From: Armatimonadota bacterium
Lineage (GTDB): Bacteria > Armatimonadota > Fimbriimonadia > Fimbriimonadales > Fimbriimonadaceae
Reading direction: 5' to 3'
Length of the DNA stretch: 64,000 nt
Assembly (NCBI GenBank): GCA_023392285.1
Contig: JAEVZK010000011.1
Span: 1-64,000 of the forward strand
The notes under the pieces are model-generated. The model was not told the DNA's origin. It ran no database searches and was given only the letters and a program-made list of their open reading frames with translations. The position numbers were made by a program, and so were the translations under genes. Below are positions 56,015 to 64,000 of this stretch, piece by piece (position 1 is the first letter of the stretch; every line of letters begins with the position of its first letter).

Positions 56015-57406
56015 ATGCCCAAGCCAATTGCCGGAATCATCCTTGCTGCCGGAAAAGGAACTCGGATGAAATCCGAGTTGCCGAAGGGCTTGCACGAGGT
56101 GCTTGGGGTGCCGATGGTCGATCTCGTCGGTCGAGCCATGCGGGGTGCGGGCATCGAGCGTCCTATTCTCGTCATCGGCCATGGTGGCGAATCGATGCAG
56201 GCCAGGCTCGGCGACGCTTACGAGTTCGCGTGGCAGCGAGAGCAGAAGGGAACCGGACACGCGGTCTTGATGGCTGCGGAGCTGCTGAAAAATTTCAAGG
56301 GCACAGTCGTCATTGCACCCGGCGACACACCCTTGCTGGGCGAAGACGTGATTCGACAACTCATCGTCCGGCATGAGGAAACTCGCGCGAAATGCACGGT
56401 CGCAAGCTCAATGGTTGAAGATCCAACGGGGTATGGCCGCATTGTCAGAGATCATGACGGCATAGTCCGAGGCATCGTCGAGCATAAAGATTGCACCCCC
56501 GAGCAAAGAGAGATAAACGAAGTTAACGCGGCCGTTTACTGCTTCGACAGCGAGACAATGCTTGCGCTGCTTCCCGAGCTTGGCTGCGATAATGCTCAAG
56601 GCGAGTATTACCTGACCGACTTGGTCAGCATGCTCTACCAACAAGATCGAAGCGTCGTTGGCCTCGTCGTAAATGACACCGATCTGCTGCGAGGAGTCAA
56701 TGATCGCGTCCAACTTTCTCAGGCAGAAAATTTGCTTCGCCAGCGGGTCAACCAGCGTCACATGCTTGCGGGCGTCTCCATCCTCGATCCGGAGGCGACA
56801 TACATCGGTCTGGATGTTCGGATCGGACCTGACACTGTCATTGAGCCAAACACCTATTTGGTTGGAGAGACGGTTATCGGCGCGAATTGCGAAATTGGCC
56901 CAAACTGCAAGATCAAGCGATCGAAGATTGGCGATGGCTGTTTCGTGTATATGAGCCACCTCAACGAAGCCGTTCTCGAAGATGGGGTGAAGGTAGGTCC
57001 ATTCGCCAATATTCGACCCGGCGCAGTCCTTCGCACGCAGAGCAAAGTGGGCAACTTCGTCGAAATCAAAAATGCAGAATTAGGGCAAGGCTCGGCTGCG
57101 AACCACCTGACTTACATCGGAGACGCCATCGTCGGAGCCAAATCGAATATTGGGGCGGGAACAATCACCTGCAACTACGACGGCCTGTCGAAACATCGCA
57201 CTACCATCGGTTCAGATGTTTTTATCGGGTCCAATAGCACGCTTGTTGCGCCCGTAACGATAGAAGACGGCTCGATGGTGGCGGCAGGCAGCGTTGTGAC
57301 GCACAATGTTCCTGCAGACTCAATCGCTTTTGGACGGGCAAGACAGGAGATAAAGGAAGGATGGGTGCAATCGTGGCGCAACAAACGGCAGTCGAAAAGC
57401 GAATAG
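56015..57406 (+). CDS. glmU: Bifunctional GlcNAc-1-P uridyltransferase / glucosamine-1-P acetyltransferase
   Basis: GlmU makes UDP-GlcNAc, the precursor of peptidoglycan and surface glycans. The 463 residues have the N-terminal nucleotidyltransferase (IILAAGKGTRMKSELPKGLHEVLG, then GTGHAVLMA, then APGDTPLL) and a C-terminal left-handed beta-helix (from about 260). The acetyltransferase site includes GPFANIRPGAVL, VGNFVEIKNAELG and the HLTYIGDA-IGAGTITCNYDG region. It feeds the murB/PBP pathway encoded elsewhere in this window. Its last 46 bases are shared, in another frame, with the start of prs. Confidence 0.96.
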   Translation: MPKPIAGIILAAGKGTRMKSELPKGLHEVLGVPMVDLVGRAMRGAGIERPILVIGHGGESMQARLGDAYEFAWQREQKGTGHAVLMAAELLKNFKGTVVIAPGDTPLLGEDVIRQLIVRHEETRAKCTVASSMVEDPTGYGRIVRDHDGIVRGIVEHKDCTPEQREINEVNAAVYCFDSETMLALLPELGCDNAQGEYYLTDLVSMLYQQDRSVVGLVVNDTDLLRGVNDRVQLSQAENLLRQRVNQRHMLAGVSILDPEATYIGLDVRIGPDTVIEPNTYLVGETVIGANCEIGPNCKIKRSKIGDGCFVYMSHLNEAVLEDGVKVGPFANIRPGAVLRTQSKVGNFVEIKNAELGQGSAANHLTYIGDAIVGAKSNIGAGTITCNYDGLSKHRTTIGSDVFIGSNSTLVAPVTIEDGSMVAAGSVVTHNVPADSIAFGRARQEIKEGWVQSWRNKRQSKSE

Positions 57407-58371
57407 ATCGACGCGACTTGGGTGGACTAAAGCTCTTTTCGGGGAATGCAAATCCTGAGTTGGCTCAAGCCGTCGCTGCCCATCTCGGCGTGGAACTCGG
57501 CAAGCTGACCTCAACTCGTTTCGCTGATGGCGAAATTCGCATCATGGTGGAGGAAAGCGCGCGCGGGGCGGAAATCTTCCTAATCCAGCCCACGTGTTGC
57601 CCGACGAACGAGAACGCGATGGAGTTGTTCATCATGCTCGATGCGTTCAGGCGTGCCTCGGCTCGGCGCATCACCGTCGTCATGCCCTACTATGGCTATG
57701 CTCGACAGGACAAGAAGATCAAGCCCAGAGAGCCGATCACCGCGCGGATGATCGCCGATTTTATCGAAAATCGTGGAGCCGATCGTGTGGTTGCTCTCGA
57801 CCTGCATGCCGATCAGATTCAGGGATTCTTCAATATCCCGGTCGATCACCTTTATGGCGGACCCATCATTGGACACTATCTGATGGACAAGGGCTTCGCC
57901 GATGCAAAAGATGTCGTGGTGGTCAGCCCGGATGTAGGCGGCGCAACTCGCGCGAATGCCTTAGCTGAAATGTTAGGCACCACCTTCGTCGTCATTGCGA
58001 AGAAGCGGCCAGAACCGAATTCGGTCGAGGTTATTGAAGTTGTTGGCAATTGCAAGAACAAGCGCTGCATCTTGATCGACGACATGATCGATACGGGCAA
58101 TTCAATCGTCTTTGGGGCTGAGGCGCTGCTTGAAAGAGGTGCCAAAGAGGTGATTGCGTGCTGTACGCATCCCGTGTTCAGTCGAGAGGCGGCCAGACGT
58201 CTGCAAGATAGCGTTCTCTCTTCCGTCATCTGCTTGGATACGATTCCGATTCCAGATGACAAGCGGTTCGAGAAGTTGACCGTGCTGTCAGCCGCCGAGT
58301 TACTTGGAGAAGCGATCCGCCGTATTCACCATAACGAGTCCGTGAGTGAACTGTTCCACGGCTGGCGCTAG
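57361..58371 (+). CDS. prs: Ribose-phosphate pyrophosphokinase
   Basis: Prs makes PRPP from ribose-5-phosphate and ATP. The 336 residues show LKLFSGNANPELAQAVAAHLG, FADGEIRIMVEES, PYYGYARQDKKIKPREPITA, the metal/PRPP region VVALDLHADQIQGFF, DVGGATRANALAE and the PRPP loop LIDDMIDTGNSIV. The ATG at 57361 with AAGGAAGG in front overlaps glmU by 46 bases and gives an N-terminal extension of about 24 residues; an internal GTG at 57373 is possible. The glmU-prs order is widespread. Confidence 0.94.
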   Translation: MGAIVAQQTAVEKRIDRRDLGGLKLFSGNANPELAQAVAAHLGVELGKLTSTRFADGEIRIMVEESARGAEIFLIQPTCCPTNENAMELFIMLDAFRRASARRITVVMPYYGYARQDKKIKPREPITARMIADFIENRGADRVVALDLHADQIQGFFNIPVDHLYGGPIIGHYLMDKGFADAKDVVVVSPDVGGATRANALAEMLGTTFVVIAKKRPEPNSVEVIEVVGNCKNKRCILIDDMIDTGNSIVFGAEALLERGAKEVIACCTHPVFSREAARRLQDSVLSSVICLDTIPIPDDKRFEKLTVLSAAELLGEAIRRIHHNESVSELFHGWR

Positions 58372-58373
58372 AG

Positions 58374-58838
58374 ATGGAAAAAGAAGCGGAAGCCGCAAAA
58401 GAAATTGAATCGTTTCAGTGGCGGGTCCGTCTGTCGGATAGCAACCCAGGTAAACGCTATGTGCTGCTTGCAGCAGTGCTCTTGGCTTTCATCTTTGGAA
58501 CCGTGGTGTACGGCAAGCTATTGCTTGGATTGCTCGGTTCTGCTATGATCTTGGCGGCTACAGCGGAATTTTGGTTGGGGACTTCTTACAAGCTGGACGC
58601 ATCGGGAGCGACAAGTCGCACCGGGTTCAGTTTGTCGAAGCTTGCCTGGTCGGAAGTCAAGCGAGCGGTGGTAACTCCGGTGGGAATCAAACTATCGCCG
58701 CTGGATGAAACTTCCAAGCTGTCGCCATTTCGCGGCATATTCTTGCGATTTGGTCGGGAAGACCGGGTGCGTGTGGAAAATGTCGTGCGTATGTTGGGTG
58801 GGGAAAATGTTCGATTTGTGGAAGGAACCGCTGACTGA
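58374..58838 (+). CDS. Small membrane protein of unknown function
   Basis: The 154 residues have two adjacent membrane helices (about 28-65, VLLAAVLLAFIFGTVVY and LLLGLLGSAMILAATA) followed by a beta-rich soluble part (YKLDASGATSRTGFSLSKLAWSEVKRAVV) resembling the PH-like domains of bacterial membrane proteins. It starts 2 bases after prs and overlaps the next gene by 32 bases. I do not recognise a named family. Confidence 0.65.
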   Translation: MEKEAEAAKEIESFQWRVRLSDSNPGKRYVLLAAVLLAFIFGTVVYGKLLLGLLGSAMILAATAEFWLGTSYKLDASGATSRTGFSLSKLAWSEVKRAVVTPVGIKLSPLDETSKLSPFRGIFLRFGREDRVRVENVVRMLGGENVRFVEGTAD

Positions 58839-59118
58839 AGAGGAGCGCGAGAAGCTTCTCGATAAAGCCGCCCACGAAATCACGAAGCGTAAACTCGAGA
58901 TGCCCGCAACCCTCTTTCTCGAGATGCACAAGCCGCTCGCCTATGTGGGTATGCACGCAACCCTCGCTTTCTCCCCCTTTTTAGTCCCTTTCCTAGGCTT
59001 TGACCTAGTAAACGATTTCAGCCGACTGTTCTCAGACAAGGAGAATGTCGAGCTCTTAATGCAGCGATTGGAGGAACACAGGAAAAATCCTGGGTTCGAT
59101 GAGGAGGCCCGATGTTAA
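58807..59118 (+). CDS. Small helical protein of unknown function
   Basis: The 103 residues begin MFDLWKEPLTEEEREKLLDKAAHEITKRKLEMPATLFLEMHKPLAYVG. They contain one hydrophobic stretch (THMHATLAFSPFLVPFLGF-like, about 50-70) and end in a charged helix. The N-terminal part resembles short proteins that precede the next membrane gene in other genomes (from memory, unverified). It overlaps the preceding gene by 32 bases and the next by 7, so it belongs to the membrane operon. Confidence 0.7.
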   Translation: MFDLWKEPLTEEEREKLLDKAAHEITKRKLEMPATLFLEMHKPLAYVGMHATLAFSPFLVPFLGFDLVNDFSRLFSDKENVELLMQRLEEHRKNPGFDEEARC

Positions 59119-60080
59119 ATCTGGCTATCGGTCAGTACGTGGGAGCCCAATACCGGGACACCGGTTGGTTTGGGATCTTCTTCACCTACATGATGATAGC
59201 GTTTATCTTGTTCAATATTGCGCGTGCGAAGGGAGGCAAAGACCTCTTCATTCGCCGCATCGCCGGCCTAAATGCCATCGATGAAGCAATTGGACGTGCC
59301 ACTGAGATGGGACGTCCGGTGCTGATGGTTCCCGGCCTCGGAACACTAAACGCGATCTCTGTACAGGCGCTGAACATCTTTGCCTATGTTGCGAAAACCG
59401 CAGCGCGGTTTGCCAATCCCATACGAGTCTGCTGCGGAGACGCGGCCGTCTATACCGTCGCTCAAGAAATTATTCGAGACACTTATCAGCAGGAGGGCAT
59501 GATCGATCGGTACGACGTCGACTCAGTGCGCTTCGTCTCCGACCGACAATTTGCCTTTGCCGCCGGTGTGTCTGGAACCATCCTTCGCGAGCAGTGCGCA
59601 GCAACGTTCTTCATGGGCGAGTTCTTTGCTGAATCCTTGATCTTTGCGGAAACGGCAAACTCAGTGGGTGCAATCCAGGTGGCGAGCTCTACTGAAAAGA
59701 CGCAGATCCCGTTTTTCATCGCCGCATGCGATTACGTGCTGATCGGCGACGAGTTCTATGCAGCCAGCGCGTACTTGACCCGCCAGCCCGTCCTTGTCGG
59801 AAGCTTGATTGGACAAGACTGGTCGAAGATCGCGATTATTGCACTCGTTCTTTTGGGAGCTACGGTTGGTTCATTCCAGCGGGGGATCTTCCACGAGAAC
59901 ATGACCACCGAGGAGTTTAGCGACGCGAAACTCGCGACTATCCCAGAGCGGCCGGTCGAAATGAAAGACACTTTCTTCTCTCGCTTGATCAAATCGCAAA
60001 CTGATCCGGATTTGGTGAAGGAAGCGAGAGCTTCGCGGCAGCCTGATCCCGATGCGCCGCAGGAAGGTGGGGGAGAATGA
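59112..60080 (+). CDS. DUF6754-like membrane protein
   Basis: The 322 residues open with one membrane helix (about 18-36), then a soluble alpha/beta domain with a striking conserved-looking block (LFIRRIAGLNAIDEAIGRATEMGRPVLMVPG). More hydrophobic segments follow (about 210-225 and a strong helix IAIIALVLLGATVG near 245), and a charged C-terminal tail. From memory this matches DUF6754, a family without assigned function; I could not verify it. It is the first of four overlapping membrane-protein genes. Confidence 0.75.
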   Translation: MLNLAIGQYVGAQYRDTGWFGIFFTYMMIAFILFNIARAKGGKDLFIRRIAGLNAIDEAIGRATEMGRPVLMVPGLGTLNAISVQALNIFAYVAKTAARFANPIRVCCGDAAVYTVAQEIIRDTYQQEGMIDRYDVDSVRFVSDRQFAFAAGVSGTILREQCAATFFMGEFFAESLIFAETANSVGAIQVASSTEKTQIPFFIAACDYVLIGDEFYAASAYLTRQPVLVGSLIGQDWSKIAIIALVLLGATVGSFQRGIFHENMTTEEFSDAKLATIPERPVEMKDTFFSRLIKSQTDPDLVKEARASRQPDPDAPQEGGGE

Positions 60081-61018
60081 TGCCGCTCGCACAAGCTTTG
60101 AACTTCTGGAACGGAGCGAATGGTTCCAGCGCCTTGTGGGTCAAGATCATCATTGCGCTGATTGTTGGCGTCGCGCTGATCTTTGGCTTGATGGCGGTTC
60201 CGCCGCAGTTCCGTAGAGCCATCGTCGCCGTAGCGACGTTCGTAGCTGGCTTCTTCTATATCATTCAATGGCTCTGGCCGTCGCCGATTGGCCGCGTTCC
60301 CGGAACACTACCGAACGGAGCCGTCGAAAGCACAGGATTCTTCATCGACGACTCAGTGCAGGTCGTGGGTGGCTTCTACAACATCCTCGCAGGATTTCTG
60401 CTGGGACTGGGCGTCTACTCCATTCTTCGCATCCATCTTCGAAAGTTCGTGAGGATGCAAAAGGACTGGTTCTTCAGCGCAGTCTTGCTCGGTTCTATGC
60501 TCATCATGGTCATCTTTGGCTACTGGGACTGGGTAAATCACCTCGATCCGGCCAAGGCTGACATCTGGAACGACGTGAATCTGTACCCCTGGAACAACAA
60601 GGTGTACGACATCATGTTCGAAGGGATGCTGCAGCAGATGGACGCGGCGATGTTCTCGCTGATCGCGTTCTACATCCTCTCCGCCGCCTATCGCGCGTTT
60701 AGAATCCGTTCGGTTGAAGCAACGATTCTTCTCGCTACCGCTCTCGTCGTGATGCTATCGCTGATGGGTGCGGTTGTTTACCTCTGGGACGGAGCGATTA
60801 ACCATTTCATCCCAACCGTGACCAATGCGGCAGGACAGGCGGTACCCGATCCTGGATCATTCCTTGGCAACTTCCGACTGAGCGACATTTCAAAGTGGCT
60901 GATGGACACCTTCCAGACGTCGAGCCTTCGGGGAATCGACTTCGGGGTCGGTATCGGAGCGCTCGCCATGGGAATGAGACTTTGGCTCAGCCTTGAGCGA
61001 GGAGGAGTTTCACAGTAA
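60077..61018 (+). CDS. Polytopic membrane protein, unknown
   Basis: The 313 residues form about eight membrane helices (for example VKIIIALIVGVALIFGLM, AIVAVATFVAGFFYIIQWL, LAGFLLGLGVYSI, SAVLLGSMLIMVIFGYW, ATILLATALVVMLSLMGAVVYLW). No catalytic motif or known family is seen. A Trp-rich outside loop follows helix 5. Its ATG overlaps the previous stop (ATGA) behind GGGGGAGA, and the next start overlaps its stop (TAATG). Confidence 0.75.
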   Translation: MMPLAQALNFWNGANGSSALWVKIIIALIVGVALIFGLMAVPPQFRRAIVAVATFVAGFFYIIQWLWPSPIGRVPGTLPNGAVESTGFFIDDSVQVVGGFYNILAGFLLGLGVYSILRIHLRKFVRMQKDWFFSAVLLGSMLIMVIFGYWDWVNHLDPAKADIWNDVNLYPWNNKVYDIMFEGMLQQMDAAMFSLIAFYILSAAYRAFRIRSVEATILLATALVVMLSLMGAVVYLWDGAINHFIPTVTNAAGQAVPDPGSFLGNFRLSDISKWLMDTFQTSSLRGIDFGVGIGALAMGMRLWLSLERGGVSQ

Positions 61019-61929
61019 TGTCAGACCAACCCATTATCGAAGCTCCTAAGGGCAAAACGTTCGCAGAGAAGCTCCAGTCGATCAGCAAATCTTGGATCTA
61101 CCTGGTTCTGATCATCTTTACGTCGGTGCCGCTGTTCCTCACGGGGCTCAAGGTTCCGAACGATCCAGAAAAGTCTACGATCGACCTCTATTCCGCGATC
61201 ATGGCCATTCCGGAAGGGAAGACCATCCTAATCGAATCGGACTGGACGAACTCGACTCATGGCGAAAGTGGTGGCCAGTTCAAAGCCTTGATGCGGCTAA
61301 TCGCTCGCAAAAAGCTTAAGGCCTGCATCTACACTGCCGCCGACCCGCAGGCGCCAAAGGTGTCGCGAGATACTCTGCGCAGCTTGAATGACGAGTTCAA
61401 GAAATCGGGAATCGTCTTCAACGAATGGACCGAATGGGTCAATTTGGGATACTTTCCGTCCGCCGAGGCAACCACCGTGTCGATGGCTTCCGACGTGCGG
61501 AAGGCATTCTCTGGAAAGAAGGCGAAATCACCAGATGGAACACAGCGAGATGTGTTTGCATCGCCCGTGCTTTCTGACATTCACAATATCAACGACTTTC
61601 CACTGCTGATCGTGCTGACCGCCTCAAATACGAGCAATGTCGTCATCGAACGGCTTTACGGAAAAGTCAAGCTCGCCATGATGGTGACGGGTGTCATGGG
61701 ACCAGAGACGCAGGTCTACTACGACTCGCACCAGTTAGTCGGCCTTGCCAAGGGCTTGAAGGGCGACTACGACATGGAAACGCAGATGGAAAAGGATTTT
61801 CCTGGGCAGACTAACCTAGATCAGGGTGCTCTCTATTATCCGACGCTCCACTTTGCTCTGTTCTTATTGATCATCATGGTTGTGCTTGGCAACGTCGGCA
61901 TGGCTATGGCTAGAAGGAGCGGAAAATAA
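61018..61929 (+). CDS. Membrane-anchored extracytoplasmic alpha/beta protein, unknown
   Basis: The 303 residues consist of one N-terminal helix (about 31-49), about 225 soluble residues and one C-terminal helix (about 278-297). The soluble part has a Rossmann-like strand-helix alternation (GKTILIESDWTNSTHGE, LKACIYTAADPQ, GIVFNEWTEWVNLGYF, FPLLIVLTASNTSNVVI) and probably lies outside the membrane. No catalytic motif is obvious. Being anchored at both ends, it may be the exposed subunit of the complex formed with its neighbours. Confidence 0.75.
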   Translation: MSDQPIIEAPKGKTFAEKLQSISKSWIYLVLIIFTSVPLFLTGLKVPNDPEKSTIDLYSAIMAIPEGKTILIESDWTNSTHGESGGQFKALMRLIARKKLKACIYTAADPQAPKVSRDTLRSLNDEFKKSGIVFNEWTEWVNLGYFPSAEATTVSMASDVRKAFSGKKAKSPDGTQRDVFASPVLSDIHNINDFPLLIVLTASNTSNVVIERLYGKVKLAMMVTGVMGPETQVYYDSHQLVGLAKGLKGDYDMETQMEKDFPGQTNLDQGALYYPTLHFALFLLIIMVVLGNVGMAMARRSGK

Positions 61930-62675
61930 TGTTCACATACGCTTGGCTTAAAATCACCCTTGGTGCCATTGCAACCATCGGCCTGTATAGCGTTCTGTAC
62001 AAGGAAAATAAGTTTTATCGCTTCTTTGAGCATATTTTCCTTGGATTAGCCACGGGATACACCATCATCGCGCTGTGGACCGAGACGCTGAAGACCTCTT
62101 GGTGGGACAAGATGGTCGGTTCAGGGCCCGACGTCGGGGCTACCACCGGCGGAACTCCTGGCTATTGGGCTTGGATACTTCTGCTTCCGATCGGCCTCAT
62201 GGGCTATTTCGTGTTCAGCAAGAAGCACAACTGGATGAGCCGTATTCCGATCGGAATTATCTTAGGTCTGTGGGCGGGACAGCAGCCTAAAGCGTGGTGG
62301 ACTCGTTACGGGTCTCAGATAGAGTCTTCGATGCGGCCGATTTTCCCGACCACGAGCGGGTTCTTCAGACCCGGAACCAATGGACTCTCACCAACCGAGG
62401 CCGCCAGGATGAACAGTCAGGTTTTCGTCAGCGAGGCGATTACCAACTTGATTTTCGTCTTTACTGTGATCGCCGTTCTCTGCTACTTCCTCTTCAGCTT
62501 CGACTTCAAGAGTAAGTTTATGAACTTCTTGACGACGAGCGGACGCTGGCTGCTGATGATTGGCTTTGGCGCGATATTCGGATCGACCGTCATGATGCGC
62601 TTTACACTCTTGATCGACCGCATGTACTTCGTGTGGATCGAGTGGTTGAAGCACGCTATGTTCCATATGCAATAA
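61929..62675 (+). CDS. Polytopic membrane protein, unknown
   Basis: The 248 residues form about six membrane helices (for example ITLGAIATIGLYSVLY, IFLGLATGYTIIALW, GYWAWILLLPIGLMGYFVF, IPIGIILGLWAG, LIFVFTVIAVLCYFLFSF, WLLMIGFGAIFGSTVMM). No motif is recognised. It is the last gene of the four-gene membrane block; the recO GTG is the base after its TAA. Confidence 0.75.
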   Translation: MFTYAWLKITLGAIATIGLYSVLYKENKFYRFFEHIFLGLATGYTIIALWTETLKTSWWDKMVGSGPDVGATTGGTPGYWAWILLLPIGLMGYFVFSKKHNWMSRIPIGIILGLWAGQQPKAWWTRYGSQIESSMRPIFPTTSGFFRPGTNGLSPTEAARMNSQVFVSEAITNLIFVFTVIAVLCYFLFSFDFKSKFMNFLTTSGRWLLMIGFGAIFGSTVMMRFTLLIDRMYFVWIEWLKHAMFHMQ

Positions 62676-63443
62676 GTGGCCGAAGTTATCGTTGAAGCGG
62701 TCGTGTTGAGGCGTCGAGACTCTGGAGAGAGTGATCGACGCCTCACTCTTTTAACCCGAGAAGTGGGCAAGATCGACGTGATCGCGAAGGGTGCGCGCAA
62801 AGGGGGATCTCGACTCGCCGGTTCGTCGGACCCGCTTGCCATGGCAACGATGAATTTGGCTACCGGCAAGAAGAATCTCTTCGTCACTCAGACGCAGCCT
62901 CTCAGATCGTTTCGCGGCTTGAGAACCGATTTCGAGCGGTTACACTTCGCCCTCGCGCTGCTGGAGCTCTATTCGGCCGTTGTGCCTTATGAAGAACCTA
63001 GCATCGAAGCTTTCGAACTCCTCGTCTCAGGCTTAGCCATTTTGGAAGCGTCTCCAAAGCCGATCATCGCATCGATCTGGGCTCAGTTGGAACTGCTGAC
63101 GTTCTCAGGTTTTCTGCCCTCATTCGGCCAAAGCGCAGTGAGCGGTGCCCCGATTGCCGAGTCTCACCCGTACGTGTCGCCTCACGCTGGGGGGTATGTC
63201 ACGCTCGCGGAGGCCGCGCAATTCACTGACCGCATCGCGACGAGAGCGGAAGTGCTCTACGGGCTTAACGCACTCATTTCGCGCGAATCCCCCCCTGCCA
63301 ACCTTCGTTTTTCCGCCGAAACCTTTCTTCTTCTCCTCTCGTTTTGGCGTCACATCGTCGACACCGCGTTACCAGCCAATGAAGCGGCTGCAGAGGAAAT
63401 TCGTCTCTCCCAAAGCCGCACGACAGGAGACGATCCTGACTGA
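62676..63443 (+). CDS. recO: DNA repair protein RecO
   Basis: RecO loads RecA in the RecFOR pathway and anneals ssDNA. The 255 residues have the N-terminal OB fold (VEAVVLRRRDSGESDRRLTLLTREVGKIDVIAKGARKGGSRL) and a helical C-terminal part. The usual zinc Cys of the C-terminal domain are absent: the region GFLPSFGQSAVSGAPIAESHPYVSPHAGGYV keeps the SPHAGG motif but has no Cys. The start is a GTG 1 base after the membrane operon, without a ribosome site. Confidence 0.9.
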   Translation: MAEVIVEAVVLRRRDSGESDRRLTLLTREVGKIDVIAKGARKGGSRLAGSSDPLAMATMNLATGKKNLFVTQTQPLRSFRGLRTDFERLHFALALLELYSAVVPYEEPSIEAFELLVSGLAILEASPKPIIASIWAQLELLTFSGFLPSFGQSAVSGAPIAESHPYVSPHAGGYVTLAEAAQFTDRIATRAEVLYGLNALISRESPPANLRFSAETFLLLLSFWRHIVDTALPANEAAAEEIRLSQSRTTGDDPD

Positions 63444-63465
63444 AATTCCTTTACGTTGTAAACTG

Positions 63466-64000
63466 ATGAAACCGATGAACCGATTTAGCCTCGTTTGCCT
63501 TGCCTCGGCTGCAATCTTTTTGGTCGCTGGCTGTGGGAAGGGCAAGTTCTCCTCGACGTCTGAGGAGCAGAAGCCCAATGTTCTGCGATACGCGCTCAAG
63601 ACCATTCCAACCGATCTCGATCCTGCCCTTGTGCAAGACGGCGACACCATCGATCTTCTGCAAAACGTTTTCGAAGGTTTGACTGCTTGGAGCGAAGAGA
63701 ACAAGCCGGTTGGTAATTTGGCCACAAACTGGGACATTTCCGCAGACGGGCGAACTTATACCTTCCACCTAAAGAAGGGCGTGAAATTCTTCAACGGCAG
63801 GGAAGTCACCGCGGATGACGTGGCGTTCTCCCTCAATCGATCCGCTAACCGCAACTTAGGATCTCAGACGGCCGAGAACTATCTCAACGATATCGTCGGT
63901 TTTCGCGATGTCTGGGATGGTAAGGCCAAAGAAATGGCGGGCATCAAGGTCATTGATCCGGCAACCATCTCGATCACCATCGACAAGGCACGACCTTACT
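63466..64000 (+). CDS. ABC oligopeptide-type solute-binding lipoprotein, N-terminal part (runs off the window)
   Basis: The visible 178 residues start with a lipoprotein signal (FSLVCLASAAIFLVAGC, lipobox LVAGC, Cys near 23). A family 5 substrate-binding protein follows: LRYALKTIPTDLDPALVQDGDTIDLLQNVFEGL, then LATNWDISADGRTYTFHLKKGVKFFNGREVTADDVAFSLNR. It delivers peptides or similar to an ABC importer. The C-terminal two thirds lie outside the window. Confidence 0.9.
   Translation, partial: MKPMNRFSLVCLASAAIFLVAGCGKGKFSSTSEEQKPNVLRYALKTIPTDLDPALVQDGDTIDLLQNVFEGLTAWSEENKPVGNLATNWDISADGRTYTFHLKKGVKFFNGREVTADDVAFSLNRSANRNLGSQTAENYLNDIVGFRDVWDGKAKEMAGIKVIDPATISITIDKARPY

Overview
The window looks like chromosome of a diderm, PEP-CTERM-bearing environmental bacterium. 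I infer Armatimonadota (Fimbriimonas-like), because several traits occur together: two PEP-CTERM secreted proteins, a cyclase/NB-ARC/TPR regulator, a membrane operon containing a DUF6754-like protein, a putative outer-membrane beta-barrel, and many starts with no Shine-Dalgarno but a TA-rich -10-like box 5 to 7 bases upstream. The phylum is inference, not proven by any rRNA in the window. Nearly all genes are housekeeping or envelope genes, and there is no prophage or CRISPR. The only clear transposon is the end of an IS3-like element at the left edge (1-126).

Layout. 1-3.1 kb holds the IS end, a hairpin-rich spacer and a groES-groEL operon read leftwards from a CIRCE-controlled promoter. A four-helix-bundle (23S rRNA intervening-sequence-type) gene sits between groES and groEL, bracketed by CCGAAC repeats in inverted orientation, and the same repeat has expanded inside groEL. 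3.1-8.8 kb has a secreted helical protein, the cyclase/ATPase/TPR regulator, two tandem PEP-CTERM genes and an alkyltransferase-like protein. 8.9-12.2 kb is a proton-pumping pyrophosphatase with a roughly 270-residue extra extracytoplasmic domain. 12.4-17.7 kb has a ROK sugar kinase, a GAF histidine kinase, a secreted protein, tsaB and murB. 17.7-24 kb is an ECF sigma / anti-sigma / RseB-like module followed by the cell-wall synthases PBP1a and PBP2. 24-28 kb, on the other strand, has an O-antigen ligase/polymerase-like protein and two family 2 glycosyltransferases.

28-38 kb has a LysM/SH3/NlpC-P60 hydrolase, tRNA-Glu(UUC), a Nif3-like protein with a trans-sulfuration enzyme, then rpoZ-dnaJ-prmA-ABC-F-ispG. 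37.6-43 kb has a polysaccharide deacetylase, bL31, topA with a GNAT gene, inorganic pyrophosphatase and thioredoxin. 43-49 kb has a Gly/Pro-rich secreted protein, dnaG, the primary sigma factor, pilT, a methyltransferase and a RidA protein. 49-55 kb has hisS coupled to a beta-barrel gene, a coiled-coil membrane protein and a degenerate J-domain protein, then an M20 dipeptidase, galK and a stand-alone LuxR-type regulator. 56-64 kb is one long rightward operon: glmU, prs, two small genes, four overlapping membrane-protein genes of unknown function (59112-62675), recO and the start of an oligopeptide-binding lipoprotein.

The genes work together mainly in envelope construction (murB, glmU, PBP1a/PBP2, glycan polymerase, deacetylase, NlpC hydrolase), envelope stress sensing (ECF/RseB), protein folding (GroE, DnaJ, thioredoxin), phosphate-energy handling (two pyrophosphatases of different type) and information processing (topA, dnaG, sigma, omega, hisS). 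The most interesting items are the repeat-bracketed IVP-type gene inside the groE operon, the enlarged pyrophosphatase, the unexplained membrane operon at 59-62.7 kb, and the recurring leaderless start signature.
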